This document shows positions 17,294 through 25,996 of a DNA stretch of 64,000 nucleotides, piece after piece. The position numbers were made by a program, and so were the translations under genes. The notes under the pieces are model-generated. The model did no database searches. It was not told where the DNA came from and worked only from the letters and a program-made list of their open reading frames with translations. This DNA comes from an uncultured Thermoanaerobaculia bacterium (GTDB lineage: Bacteria > Acidobacteriota > Thermoanaerobaculia > Multivoradales > Multivoraceae), in assembly GCA_951813015.1 (NCBI GenBank), contig CATOTG010000006.1:897501-961500 (forward strand), given 5' to 3'. Within the stretch, counting starts at the first letter, position 1, and every line of letters starts with the position of its first letter.

Positions 17294-18304
17294 TCACGCC
17301 CTCAGATTCACTACTTGGCGAAGGTCGAGTGCCACCAACATGTCCGTCAGTCCGGCGTGACCAGGATAGAAGCGCTGCCCCAGTTCTTGAAAACACCGGC
17401 GCGCCGCTTCCGTGTCCCCTTCCAACAGGGCGATTTGGCCGAGCAGATAGAGGCTGTTCTTGATGACTGCGGCATGTTCGTACCGTTTGGCTAGCTCGAG
17501 CGCGCGCTGTCCGTGCCGTCTCGCGGAAGCTGACCGCTTCAGCTCCAAGTGCGCGAAACACAGGTCAAGGTGCGGGATCACGGTGTACTGGATGGCCTGT
17601 TCTCGGCGAAACGTGCGGAGACTCCGGTAGATCAACTTGAGGGCTGCGCGCATCGTGGCGCGGCGCAGGCTCTTGCTGCGGACCGCGGCGGCAAGGAGGC
17701 AGTAGCCCAGGTTCCCTTCAGCGCCGGCTGTCCATGTCGGCGGCGCATCTTCGGCGTTTCGGAGTGCGGCGCGATAACAGGTCGCAGCTTCCGACTCTCG
17801 ACCCTCGGACACATGGAGGTTGCCCAAGAGGTTGTACGAGCCGCCCGTCAGCCCCTGCCGATCAACGTAGGCGGAAATGTCACGGGACAGCTGGGCGTAG
17901 AACAGCGCCTTCTTGATCTCTCCCTGCAACTCGTGAGCGCGGGCAACGGTGTAGGCAGCCAGCCAGCGGTTGTGGTCGACCTCGCTGCCGAGCAGGATTC
18001 TCTGAAGCTCCGGCATCACCTCGACACCGTTGCCGAGTTCAGTCTCCGCCGCGCCCCATCCGCAGAGGGCTTCGTCGGCGAGGTCGCTTTCTCCGGCGGC
18101 AGTCGCTACTCTGACGGCTCGCTGGTAGACGATGGCGGCTTCCCGGTACGAGCCCTTGGCGACCAGATCTCGCCCACGGTCTCGGAGCGTCTCGAAGTCC
18201 TCGGTCACCTCAACCGCGCATGTCGCCGCCTCGGGCGCGGGAACGCGCTCCGGGATGAACACCGGCTCAGGCGACGAGTGGAAGGGAACGACGGTGGCAG
18301 TCAT
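17294..18304 (-). CDS. TPR protein, cassette copy B
   Basis: This 336-residue TPR-type protein is a paralogue of 12222-13226. Conserved blocks include WGAAETELGNG-EVMPEL, HNRWLA-YT-ARAHEL, IKKALFYA-LS and PHLDLCFAHLEL. It has no signal peptide. It is followed by the exported partner after two bases. The ATG at 18304 is preceded by a leader alike in both cassettes (CTCTTGAA) with a -10 at 18334. Confidence 0.88.
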   Translation of the reverse strand: MTATVVPFHSSPEPVFIPERVPAPEAATCAVEVTEDFETLRDRGRDLVAKGSYREAAIVYQRAVRVATAAGESDLADEALCGWGAAETELGNGVEVMPELQRILLGSEVDHNRWLAAYTVARAHELQGEIKKALFYAQLSRDISAYVDRQGLTGGSYNLLGNLHVSEGRESEAATCYRAALRNAEDAPPTWTAGAEGNLGYCLLAAAVRSKSLRRATMRAALKLIYRSLRTFRREQAIQYTVIPHLDLCFAHLELKRSASARRHGQRALELAKRYEHAAVIKNSLYLLGQIALLEGDTEAARRCFQELGQRFYPGHAGLTDMLVALDLRQVVNLRA

Positions 18305-18731
18305 GGGGAACAGAACGAACGGTTCAAGAGCGAATTCTACACCAAGTGATCAGGGGGCGGAGCGGCACGTCGGTGCGGACCGTCCCCTTCAGCGGATCGT
18401 GAACGGCGGCGGCCGGATCGAGCGGGAGTACGCGCTGGGCAGCCGCCGCACGGATCTGCTGATCGTGTGGCCGCCCGGCCGCTTCGGCGGCGCGAGCGAG
18501 CCAGCCGAGCCTGCGCGCCGCTACGTGGTGGAGTGCAAGATCCTGCGGGGGAGCCTGGAGGCCACGATCCGCGAGGGGCTGGAACAGACCCTGGCCTGCA
18601 TGGACAAGTGCCGGGGCGAGTCGGGGCGCCTGGTGATCTTCGACCGAGGCGGATCGAGGCCGTGGGAGGAGAAGATCTTCCGGCGCGAGGAGTCGCTGGG
18701 CGGCCGGGCCGTGACCGTGTGGGGCGCCTGA
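18305..18731 (+). pseudogene. 3' fragment of a PD-(D/E)XK-nuclease-like ATPase gene
   Basis: The C-terminal part of this frame (from about 18370) reads LQRIVNGGG-RIEREYALG, RRTDLLIVWP, YVVECKIL, EQTLACMDKC and GRLVIFDR. This is the D-x-(n)-ExK arrangement of a restriction-like nuclease fold commonly found at the end of AAA-ATPase-like proteins. The N-terminal ATPase part is absent: upstream the frame crosses into the leader of cassette B. No credible start or ribosome site is present, so I treat it as a truncated relic. A short expressed protein from ATG 18303 cannot be fully excluded. Confidence 0.6.
18334..18339 (-). promoter_or_regulatory. -10 box of cassette B
   Basis: TAGAAT on the minus strand lies 29 bases before the TPR start at 18304 and aligns with TACACT of cassette A. 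Confidence 0.5.
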
Positions 18732-18783
18732 GGACGACGGCCACAGCCGGCCCCGAGGCATGACGTCCTGGCGGGCCGGCGGG

Positions 18784-18898
18784 GCGGGCCTTCGTCCGGG
18801 CCGTCGACGACCCGCGTCCGGCCCTCGGTGGCCTCCGCCACGGACGGCGGTTCCTCGCGGGCCTTCGTCCGGGCCGTCGCGACCCGCGTCCGGACCCT
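18784..18898. repeat. 42-bp imperfect direct repeat, spaced 73 bp
   Basis: A 42-base unit beginning GCGGGCCTTCGTCCGGGCCG occurs at 18784-18825 and again at 18857-18898 with one-base indels. The second copy ends on the stop codon of the MutS-like gene. The unit is GC-rich with internal complementarity (GGCC, CGACGACCCGCG) and is not coding. Confidence 0.7.
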
Positions 18899-20735
18899 AC
18901 ACGTCCAGGCCGACCTGGCGCATCAGGTCGAGCGCGTTGCTTCGGGTGACGACGCCCTCGCGCAGGCGGTAGTCGAACCGGATCTCGCCGTTTTCGAGCT
19001 CATCCCTGAAGTGGACGTTTCGAAGGGACGAGTGCGCCGAATCGTCGGCGATCCGGGCCAGCGCCAGATCGTGGGTGGTCACGAGTCCGATCGCGCCGCG
19101 GTCGAGGAGGCCGCGGATGAGGCCTTCGGCGCCGACTCGGCGGTCGTGGGAGTTCGTGCCGTGGAGGATCTCGTCGAGCAGGAACAGCACGGGCGTCTCC
19201 TGGTCCGTCAGGTCGAGCACGGACCGGAGCTTCGTGATCTCGGCGTAGAACCTGGACTGGCCTTCCGCCAGGGAGTCCGTGAGCTGGAGGGAGGAACCGA
19301 TGGCGAGCGGCGTCAGCCGGAGCGACCGGGCGCGTACCGGCGCGCCGGCCAGCGCGAGGACAACGTTCGTGCCGACGGTCCTCAGCAGAGTGCTCTTGCC
19401 GGACATGTTCGAGCCGCTCACGATCAGGCACTGTGTCGGCGGGCCGGCATGGCTGCCGTCCTCGGGCGGGCAGGCAAGGTGGACGTCGTTCGCCACGCAG
19501 TCCTCCGAAGCCAACAGCGGATGCCCGAGCTGCCTGCCGGCGAGCATCGGGCGCTGCCTGCCGACTGGCTCCACCAGTGTGGGGAAGGTGTGGTCCGGGT
19601 GCTCGAACGCGTGGGAGGCGAGACTCGCCAGGGCCTCGACTTCAGCCAGCGTCCCCAGCCAGGCGGCGACCCGGTCGCCGTGGCGACGGCGCCACGAGTC
19701 GATCGCGTAGGCGAGTTGGGGAGTCCAGAGCAGCAGCAGGCCGAAGGGGGCGAAGACGGCGTTGTGCATCGAGTCGAGCAGGTCGACCAGACGCTGCAGT
19801 TGCCTGGCGCTTCGGGCGCCGGTGATCCCGTCGCCGCTTTGCAGCCGCTTCGCCAGTTCGACCAGACGGCTGCTCTCGAACGGCTCGCGCTCGATGACTT
19901 CGAGCAACGATGAGACCAGGTTCAGGTCGCGGCTCGCGCGCGTCACGCCGTCGGTTGCCGCCCTGAAGCGGCCGCGCATGGTGAGACTGCAGAGGACCTG
20001 CGGCAACGCCACGGCCAGGAAGGGCGACGGCCCCCAGCTCCAGATCGTCCAGCCGGTCACGGTGAGGACGTTGGCGACCGCGACGAGCCCCAGCAGGGCG
20101 CGCACCAGGAACTCCCGGCCGCCGGCGCCCGGGAGCGCGGGCCGCCCGTCGCCCTCCGCCCAGGACACCAGCGCCTCCGGATCGAGGTCGGTGCGCGCGA
20201 TTCGACCGGAGGCGGCGAGACGTTCCCGGAAGTCGAGGCGGGGCGCCAGCTCGCGCACGGCTTCCTGGCGCTTGTGTACGACGTCGATTGGCGCGGGCCG
20301 GAGCAACCAGGATGCCAGGAGTTCGTCGCCTCCGCGGGTCCGTGCCCGGTTCAACATCAGGAACAGGGAGTCGGGGCCGAACAGGTCGAGGTCCGCGGCG
20401 TAGACGTGCTCGGCGTGTTCGTCGCCGAAGCGTGATCCAGGCCGACCGCCGGCGCGCCAGTCGCCGTCGAGACGGTCGAGAGTGCGGCGGTAGAAGTCCC
20501 GTGCCCGCTCCAGTCGGTGAGCCCGTCGCAGGATGCGCTCGTGAAGGACGACGAGGACCAGGAAGCAGAGGACGGGCACGGCCGCCCAGAGCAGGGAGAA
20601 GAGCCGTTCCTGAACGGACAGCCAGACGAGTACGGCTGCCACAAGGACCGTGGCCAGCCGTGACCAGGAGACGGCCTTCTCGAAGAGTCGCGTTCGCCGC
20701 AGCAGAGCGTTGCGCCGCTCGGCTCGGGATGCCAT
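18897..20735 (-). CDS. membrane-anchored MutS-like ATPase
   Basis: This protein is about 612 residues from the chosen ATG. Its N-terminal half has two membrane segments (LATVLVAAVLVWLSV, LLWAAVPVLCFLVLVVL) and a coiled, helical lever region. The C-terminal half is a MutS domain V ATPase: Walker A SGSNMSGKST, Walker B LFLLDEILHGTNS and the following VTTHDL. The DNA-mismatch-binding domain I is missing, as in the known group of membrane MutS-like proteins, so ordinary mismatch repair is unlikely. An in-frame GTG at 20897 would add 54 residues, but that extension is only two translated copies of a 69-bp repeat, so the ATG at 20735 is preferred. Confidence 0.85.
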   Translation of the reverse strand: MASRAERRNALLRRTRLFEKAVSWSRLATVLVAAVLVWLSVQERLFSLLWAAVPVLCFLVLVVLHERILRRAHRLERARDFYRRTLDRLDGDWRAGGRPGSRFGDEHAEHVYAADLDLFGPDSLFLMLNRARTRGGDELLASWLLRPAPIDVVHKRQEAVRELAPRLDFRERLAASGRIARTDLDPEALVSWAEGDGRPALPGAGGREFLVRALLGLVAVANVLTVTGWTIWSWGPSPFLAVALPQVLCSLTMRGRFRAATDGVTRASRDLNLVSSLLEVIEREPFESSRLVELAKRLQSGDGITGARSARQLQRLVDLLDSMHNAVFAPFGLLLLWTPQLAYAIDSWRRRHGDRVAAWLGTLAEVEALASLASHAFEHPDHTFPTLVEPVGRQRPMLAGRQLGHPLLASEDCVANDVHLACPPEDGSHAGPPTQCLIVSGSNMSGKSTLLRTVGTNVVLALAGAPVRARSLRLTPLAIGSSLQLTDSLAEGQSRFYAEITKLRSVLDLTDQETPVLFLLDEILHGTNSHDRRVGAEGLIRGLLDRGAIGLVTTHDLALARIADDSAHSSLRNVHFRDELENGEIRFDYRLREGVVTRSNALDLMRQVGLDV

Positions 20736-20869
20736 CCGTGCGCCCGCGGACGGTCGCCCGGACTGGTTCGCGTCTTGCTCGTTACCTCGCAAGCCGGGTT
20801 CCATCCGTGCGCCCGCGGACGGTCGCCCGGACTGGTTCGCGTCTTGCTCGTTCCCTCGCAAGCCGGGTG
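20732..20869. repeat. 69-bp tandem repeat, two copies
   Basis: Two adjacent 69-bp units (20732-20800 and 20801-20869) differ at about two positions. On the minus strand each unit contains CTTGC-...-GCAAG and ends with an ATG that is in frame with the MutS-like gene, so each unit adds 23 codons to the possible N-terminus. A diverged relative lies in the intergenic stretch at 51254-51314. Confidence 0.85.
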
Positions 20870-20906
20870 CGCGGGTCGAACTTGGGCTGTCCACCACGAG
20901 TGCGGT

Positions 20907-21113
20907 TCAGGTCAGTGCCGGATAGACGATCGACTTCAGTTGGCCGCGGAAGTTGAACGTGCCCGACATCCAGAACTGGACCATGAAGATGACGATCAGG
21001 TCCTCCAGCGGATCGATCCGGAAGGCGGTGCTGGCGGCGCTCAAGCCGACGTCTTCGGGCGCAGCCAGGTCGAGTCGGTCCGGGGCGCTGACCAGAGCGG
21101 GACGTGCCGGCAT
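20907..21113 (-). pseudogene. C-terminal fragment of a class C beta-lactamase-like serine hydrolase
   Basis: This minus-strand frame ends GLSAASTAFRIDPLEDLIVI followed by FMVQF and RGQLKSIVYPALT. It matches the usual C-terminus of beta-lactamase-family serine hydrolases (GWGGAASTAFWIDP-x-EDLI-x-VFMTQ, then a basic helix ending VYQAL). Only about 68 codons remain; the SxxK and YxN catalytic parts are missing. Upstream is intergenic sequence before livG. This is a clear truncation relic. Confidence 0.72.
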
Positions 21114-21234
21114 GATGGGGATCCTGTGAGGCAGTTGGTTGGTCAAGGGCAAGGAGCGCGGCGATCTTTGCAGATCGTCGCGGTGGGAGTGTTCGTCTGA
21201 CGGTCGGGTTTCTCCGTTTCGGCTGCTGCCCGCA

Positions 21235-21240
21235 TACAAT
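21235..21240 (+). promoter_or_regulatory. -10 box of the liv operon
   Basis: TACAAT lies nine bases before the GTG at 21250. Transcription would start within about two bases of the start codon, implying a leaderless or almost leaderless mRNA. The same box and spacer (TACAATCGCG-CG-C-GTG) recur at 29005. Confidence 0.55.
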
Positions 21241-21249
21241 CGCGCCGCC

Positions 21250-22065
21250 GTGGCCGAACCAGCAGCCTCTTCGCCCGCGCCCTCGACCTGCCTCGAGGTC
21301 GATGGCCTCACGTTGTCCTTTGGCGGCGTTCACGCCCTGGACGATGTCGCCCTGGATGTCCGTCACGGCGAGGTCTTCGCGATCATCGGGCCGAACGGCG
21401 CCGGCAAGACGTCGCTGCTCAACTCGATCAGCGGTCTCTACCGCCCGCAGAAGGGCTCGATCACCTATTCCGCGTCACCGGGTGAAGAGCCGGCGTCCCT
21501 GCTCGGCCGGGCGCCCCACAAGGTGGCGCAGCTCGGGGTCGCGCGTTCGTTCCAGAACATCGAGCTATTCCGCGCCATGTCCGTGCTTGAGAACCTGATG
21601 CTGGGACGGCACATCCACATGCGGGGCAACGTGCTGACCTGCGGCGTCTACTGGGGTTCGCAGCGCCGCGAGGAGATCAGGCACCGCGCCGCGGTCGAGG
21701 ACGTGATCGATTTCCTCGAAATCGAGAATCTCCGCCATCAGGCGGTCGGCACGCTTGCCTACGGCCTGCAGAAACGCGTCGAACTCGCCCGGGCGCTGGC
21801 GCTCGATCCGAAGCTCCTGCTGCTGGATGAACCGATGGCGGGAATGAACGTCGAGGAGAAGGAGGACATGGCCCGGTTCATCCTCGACGTGAACGAGGAG
21901 CGCGGCGTGACGACCGTGCTGATCGAGCACGACATGGGCGTGGTGATGGACCTCTCCGACCGTGTCGCCGTGCTCGACTTCGGCCGCTCGATCGCCTGCG
22001 GCACGCCGGACCACGTGCGCGCCGATCCGGCGGTGATTCACGCCTACCTCGGAGACGCCGGGTGA
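21250..22065 (+). CDS. livG: ABC transporter ATP-binding protein, LivG type
   Basis: This 271-residue ATPase of a branched-chain-amino-acid-type (HAAT) importer has Walker A GPNGAGKTS. Its signature region has drifted to LAYGLQKRVELARALA, Walker B is LLLLDEPMAGMN, and the C-terminal GTPDHVRADPAVIHAYLG is typical of LivG. The GTG start follows a TACAAT box closely. The GTG of the next gene overlaps its stop (GTGA), so the acyl-CoA ligase is translationally coupled to it. The embedded ligase suggests the importer handles an acid activated to a CoA thioester, rather than an amino acid. Confidence 0.92.
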   Translation: MAEPAASSPAPSTCLEVDGLTLSFGGVHALDDVALDVRHGEVFAIIGPNGAGKTSLLNSISGLYRPQKGSITYSASPGEEPASLLGRAPHKVAQLGVARSFQNIELFRAMSVLENLMLGRHIHMRGNVLTCGVYWGSQRREEIRHRAAVEDVIDFLEIENLRHQAVGTLAYGLQKRVELARALALDPKLLLLDEPMAGMNVEEKEDMARFILDVNEERGVTTVLIEHDMGVVMDLSDRVAVLDFGRSIACGTPDHVRADPAVIHAYLGDAG

Positions 22066-24011
22066 GCGCGCCGGAAGCCCTGCCGCGTGACGCGGACACC
22101 CTGCCGAAGCTGCTGCTGAAGAACGCTCGCGAGCGCGGGGAGGAGGTCGCGCTGCGCGAGAAGGAGTTCGGCATCTGGCAGAGCCTCACCTGGGTCGACT
22201 ACGCCGAACGGGTTCGGAGTTTCGCGCGCGGTCTCGTCGAACTCGGCTTGAAGAAGGGCGAGATCGTCGCGGTGGTGGGCGACAACCGGCCCGAGTGGTT
22301 GATCGCGCAGCTCGCGGCGCAGACGGTCGGCGCCCGATCCCTCGGCGTGTACCAGGATTCCGTCGCCCTCGAAGTCCGCTACCTGATGGAGTTCTCTGGC
22401 GCCCGGTTCGTCATCGCGGAGGACCAGGAGCAGGTCGACAAGCTTCTGGAAGTCTGGGACGAACTGAGCGGCGGCGACGGAAGTGGCGATCACAGGGTGG
22501 AGAGCGTCATCTACTACGACCCGCGCGGGCTCGGTTCCTACCCCCACGATTTCCTGCTTGGCTTCCCCGAAGTGGAGGAGATCGGACGGTCCGCCAGCAG
22601 CAGCTGCGAGGCCGACTTCGAGAGCTGGGTCGCGGCGACAAAGTCCGACGACGTGGCGCTGCTTTCGACGACTTCCGGCACGACGGGCAAGCCGAAGCTG
22701 GCGATGCTGTCCCACCGCAACCTGCTGGAGATGGCGCACAGTTTCGTGAGCATCGATCCGATGCACAGCGACGACGAGTTCGTCTCCTTTCTGCCCCTGG
22801 CGTGGATTGGCGAGCAGATGATCGGGGCCGCCTGTGGACTGCTGGTCGGCTTCGCGCTGAACTTCCCCGAAGAGCCGGAGACGGTGCAGCACGACATCCG
22901 CGAGATCGGGCCGCACACGATGTTCTCGCCGCCGCGGATCTGGGAGAACATGGTTTCCGACGTCCAGGTCAGGATCGAGGACTCGTCGTGGCTCAAGCGA
23001 AAGGTCTACAACCGGGCGCTCGACATCGGCTACCGCTCCGCCGACATCCTGCTCGAGCACGGCCGGCAGCCGGCCTTCCTCGCATTCCAGCGCGCGCTCG
23101 CGAACGCGTGCTGTTTCTTCTGGCTGCGCGACAAGCTGGGTCTGCGGCGAATCCGGCGGGCCTACACGGGCGGCGCGGCACTGGGGCCGGACATCTTCCG
23201 TTTCTTCCATGCCATCGGCGTGAACCTGAAGCAGATCTACGGCCAGACCGAGGTGTCGGGCATATCGGTCGTTCATCGCGACGACGACATCAAGTTCCAT
23301 ACCGTGGGGACGCCGGTGCCGGGCGCGGAGGTCCGGATCGGTGAGGGCGGAGAGATTCTGACGAGGAGTCCTTCCGTGTTTCTGGGCTACTACAACAACC
23401 AGGAAGCCACTGAGGAGGCGCTCCGCGACGGCTGGCTGTACTCCGGTGACGCCGGCTACAAGGACGACGCCGGGCACCTGATCGTCATCGATCGCAAGAA
23501 GGACGTGATGGAACTGCACGACGGCACGCAGTTCTCTCCGCAGTTCATCGAGAACAAGCTGAAGTTCAGTCCCTACATCAAGGAGGCGGTCGTGTTCGGC
23601 GGCGGCGACTACCCGTTCGTGACCTCCCTGATCACGATCGACTTCGCCAACGCCGGCAAGTGGGCCGAGCGCCGCCAGATCCCCTACACGACCTTCACCG
23701 ACCTGGCGCAGAAGCGCGAGATCTACGAACTCGCACTGGAGCACACCGCGCGAATCAACGCCGATCTTCCCGAATCGGCCCGCATCCAGCGGCTCCTGCT
23801 GCTGCACAAGGAACTCGACGCGGACGACGAGGAGTTGACCCGTACGCGCAAGGTGCGGCGCCGGTTCATCGCCGACCGCTATCGCCTGCTCGTCGACGCG
23901 CTCTACGGCGGCAAGGATGCGGTGGAGATCGAGAACCAGATCACGTACCAGGACGGCAGCACGGCCATCCTGGAGACTCGGCTGCGGATCGCCGCGCCCG
24001 CGAACGGATAG
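22062..24011 (+). CDS. long-chain acyl-CoA synthetase family ligase
   Basis: This 649-residue AMP-forming ligase converts a carboxylic acid, ATP and CoA to acyl-CoA. Adenylation motifs are intact: TTSGTTGKPK (about 203-212), YGQTE, SGDAGYKD and IDRKKD. Length and overall layout match the long-chain fatty-acid (FadD15/AAE) group. It lies inside the transporter operon between livG and livH, overlapping livG by four bases. Trapping of imported substrate as a CoA thioester is the likely logic. The substrate could be a fatty or aromatic acid; sequence alone does not say. Confidence 0.92.
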   Translation: MSAPEALPRDADTLPKLLLKNARERGEEVALREKEFGIWQSLTWVDYAERVRSFARGLVELGLKKGEIVAVVGDNRPEWLIAQLAAQTVGARSLGVYQDSVALEVRYLMEFSGARFVIAEDQEQVDKLLEVWDELSGGDGSGDHRVESVIYYDPRGLGSYPHDFLLGFPEVEEIGRSASSSCEADFESWVAATKSDDVALLSTTSGTTGKPKLAMLSHRNLLEMAHSFVSIDPMHSDDEFVSFLPLAWIGEQMIGAACGLLVGFALNFPEEPETVQHDIREIGPHTMFSPPRIWENMVSDVQVRIEDSSWLKRKVYNRALDIGYRSADILLEHGRQPAFLAFQRALANACCFFWLRDKLGLRRIRRAYTGGAALGPDIFRFFHAIGVNLKQIYGQTEVSGISVVHRDDDIKFHTVGTPVPGAEVRIGEGGEILTRSPSVFLGYYNNQEATEEALRDGWLYSGDAGYKDDAGHLIVIDRKKDVMELHDGTQFSPQFIENKLKFSPYIKEAVVFGGGDYPFVTSLITIDFANAGKWAERRQIPYTTFTDLAQKREIYELALEHTARINADLPESARIQRLLLLHKELDADDEELTRTRKVRRRFIADRYRLLVDALYGGKDAVEIENQITYQDGSTAILETRLRIAAPANG

Positions 24012-24033
24012 GCAGCGCCCGAGGATCCCGACG

Positions 24034-24912
24034 ATGCAAGGCGACGTCTTCCTTCAACTCACCGTCTCCGGTCTCTCGAACGGCATGGTCTACGCCCTGG
24101 TCGCGGTCGGCTTCGTCGTCATCTTCAAGGCGAGCGACGTGATCAACTTCGCGCAGGGTGAGTTCCTGCTCTTCGGGGCCTACCTCGCGTTCGCCTTCAT
24201 CGGCCAGTTCGGGCTCCCCTGGAGCGTAGGTGTGGCCGTCACCCTGATCTGTGCCGCGTTGATCGGCTTGATCGTCGAGCGGCTCGTGCTGAGGCCGCTG
24301 ATCGGTGAGCCGGTGATCTCGATGATCATGGTCACGATCGGCCTCTCCAGCCTGCTGCGGGCTGTCGTCAACGGCATCTGGGGGGCACGGCCCAGGGCCT
24401 TCCCGAACTTCATTCCATCGGGCGAGATCGAGTTCATGGGCGCTGTCGTCGGCATCGATCGGTTGCTCGTCATCGCGATCGCCGGAATCCTGCTGACGGT
24501 TCTGACCCTCTTCTTCCGTCACACGCGGGACGGGATCGCGATGCGGGCGATCGCCGACGACCAGCAGGCCGCCCTTTCGATGGGGATCAGCATCAAGCGC
24601 GTCCTGGCGGTGGCCTGGGCGATGGCGGCGATCACGGCCGCGGTCGCCGGCATCATCCTGGCGAACACGGTTGGCGTCAGCCACGACATCATCTTCATCG
24701 GTCTGCGGGTGTTTCCGGTGGTCATCCTCGGCGGCCTCGACTCCGTCCCCGGCGCGGTCGTCGGCGGCGGCGTGATCGGGTTGCTCGAGGCCTACACGGC
24801 CGGCTACACGACCTCGGGTCTCGATCTCATCGTTCCGTACATCGTCCTGATCGTCGTCCTGATGGTTCGTCCCTACGGCCTGTTCGGCAAGGAGATCATC
24901 GAGCGCGTGTAG
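24034..24912 (+). CDS. livH: ABC transporter permease, LivH type
   Basis: This 292-residue inner-membrane permease has about eight helices and the LivH hallmarks: NGMVYALVAVGFVVIFKASDVINFAQGEF near the N-terminus (in two stretches) and a RAIADDQQAALSMGI loop that contacts the ATPase. The ATG at 24034 places the hydrophobic start correctly; upstream in-frame codons encode arginine-rich shadow sequence. It is 22 bases after the ligase stop. Confidence 0.94.
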   Translation: MQGDVFLQLTVSGLSNGMVYALVAVGFVVIFKASDVINFAQGEFLLFGAYLAFAFIGQFGLPWSVGVAVTLICAALIGLIVERLVLRPLIGEPVISMIMVTIGLSSLLRAVVNGIWGARPRAFPNFIPSGEIEFMGAVVGIDRLLVIAIAGILLTVLTLFFRHTRDGIAMRAIADDQQAALSMGISIKRVLAVAWAMAAITAAVAGIILANTVGVSHDIIFIGLRVFPVVILGGLDSVPGAVVGGGVIGLLEAYTAGYTTSGLDLIVPYIVLIVVLMVRPYGLFGKEIIERV

Positions 24913-24952
24913 GGGGATCTCCTCGCGCCCTGCTTCAACTCGGTCCCCTGTC

Positions 24953-25996
24953 ATGGAATCCGGAATCTTCTTCAGCGACTACCGCTCGGACATGGCTCTG
25001 CGGCGCATGCCGTTGCAGAAGGTGCGCACGGGGCTGCTCCTGGTCGGACTCGTCGTGTTTCCGTTCCTGGCCACGCCGTACTGGCTCAATCTCGCGAATC
25101 AGATCGCGATCGCCACGATCGGTGCGATCGGTCTGAACATCCTGGTCGGCTACACCGGCCAGATCTCGCTGGGCCAAGGCGCCTTCATGGCGATCGGGGC
25201 CTACGGCGCCGGCCTTCTCACCGTTCGGTTCGGTGTTCCTTTCTACATCAGCATCCCCGTCGCGGCTCTGATCACCGCCGTCGCCGGCCTGGTGGTTGGC
25301 CTGCCGTCGCTGCGACTCAAGGGGCTCTACCTGGCGGTGGCCACTCTGGCCGCGCAGCAGATCGTCGAGTTCGTCGTCACGCACTGGACCGGGCTCACCG
25401 GGGGCACTGAGGCCCTCGTCGTGCCGGCGCCCGAAATGTTCGGCGCGCGACTGAACACGGACGGGCGCTTCTACTGGATCCTGATCGTTGTCGCCCTGGC
25501 GGTGGCGCTCTTCGCCGCGAATCTGTTCCGCTCGCGGGTCGGCCGAGCCTGGGTGGCGATCCGGGACCAGGACATCGCGGCTTCGGCGATTGGCGTGAAC
25601 GTCTTCGGCTACAAGTTGCTGGCGTTCGCCACGTCGTCCTTCCTGGTCGGGCTCTCGGGCGCTCTGCTGGCGCACTACCGCTCGATCGTCACGTGGGAGC
25701 GGTTCACGATCGAAGTATCCATCTCCTACCTGGCGATGATCATCATCGGCGGCCTGGGGACGATCTCGGGTTCCTTCTTCGGCGCCACGCTCATCGTTCT
25801 GCTGCCGGCGATGATCAACACCGTCGGCCGTTCGCTCCAGGACACGGCGCCCTGGGCGGCCACGGTCCTGCCCTACGTCCAGCAGGGCGTCTTCGGCCTG
25901 GTGATCATCCTGTTCCTGGTGCTCGAACCGGAGGGCCTCGCCAGACTGTGGCGCAACGTGAAGGACTACTTCCGCGTCTGGCCGTTCTCGTACTAG
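24953..25996 (+). CDS. livM: ABC transporter permease, LivM type
   Basis: This 347-residue permease partners LivH. Diagnostic segments are LNILVGYTGQISLGQGAFMAIGAYG and the coupling loop GRAWVAIRDQDIAASAIGVN. About nine or ten helices are predicted. It follows livH by 40 bases on the same strand. Confidence 0.94.
   Translation: MESGIFFSDYRSDMALRRMPLQKVRTGLLLVGLVVFPFLATPYWLNLANQIAIATIGAIGLNILVGYTGQISLGQGAFMAIGAYGAGLLTVRFGVPFYISIPVAALITAVAGLVVGLPSLRLKGLYLAVATLAAQQIVEFVVTHWTGLTGGTEALVVPAPEMFGARLNTDGRFYWILIVVALAVALFAANLFRSRVGRAWVAIRDQDIAASAIGVNVFGYKLLAFATSSFLVGLSGALLAHYRSIVTWERFTIEVSISYLAMIIIGGLGTISGSFFGATLIVLLPAMINTVGRSLQDTAPWAATVLPYVQQGVFGLVIILFLVLEPEGLARLWRNVKDYFRVWPFSY

Noticed and set aside
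18303..18731. Intact small gene from ATG 18303 encoding the nuclease-like domain
   Set aside because: The ATG lies on the start of the divergent TPR gene, there is no ribosome site, and the first 20 codons are cassette leader. A fragment is more likely.
20732..20869. CRISPR array
   Set aside because: Only two directly adjacent units without spacers; it is a tandem repeat. No cas-like gene is in the window.
22044..23807. 587-codon frame antisense to the acyl-CoA ligase gene
   Set aside because: The plus-strand ligase has all adenylation motifs; the antisense frame is a codon-bias artefact.
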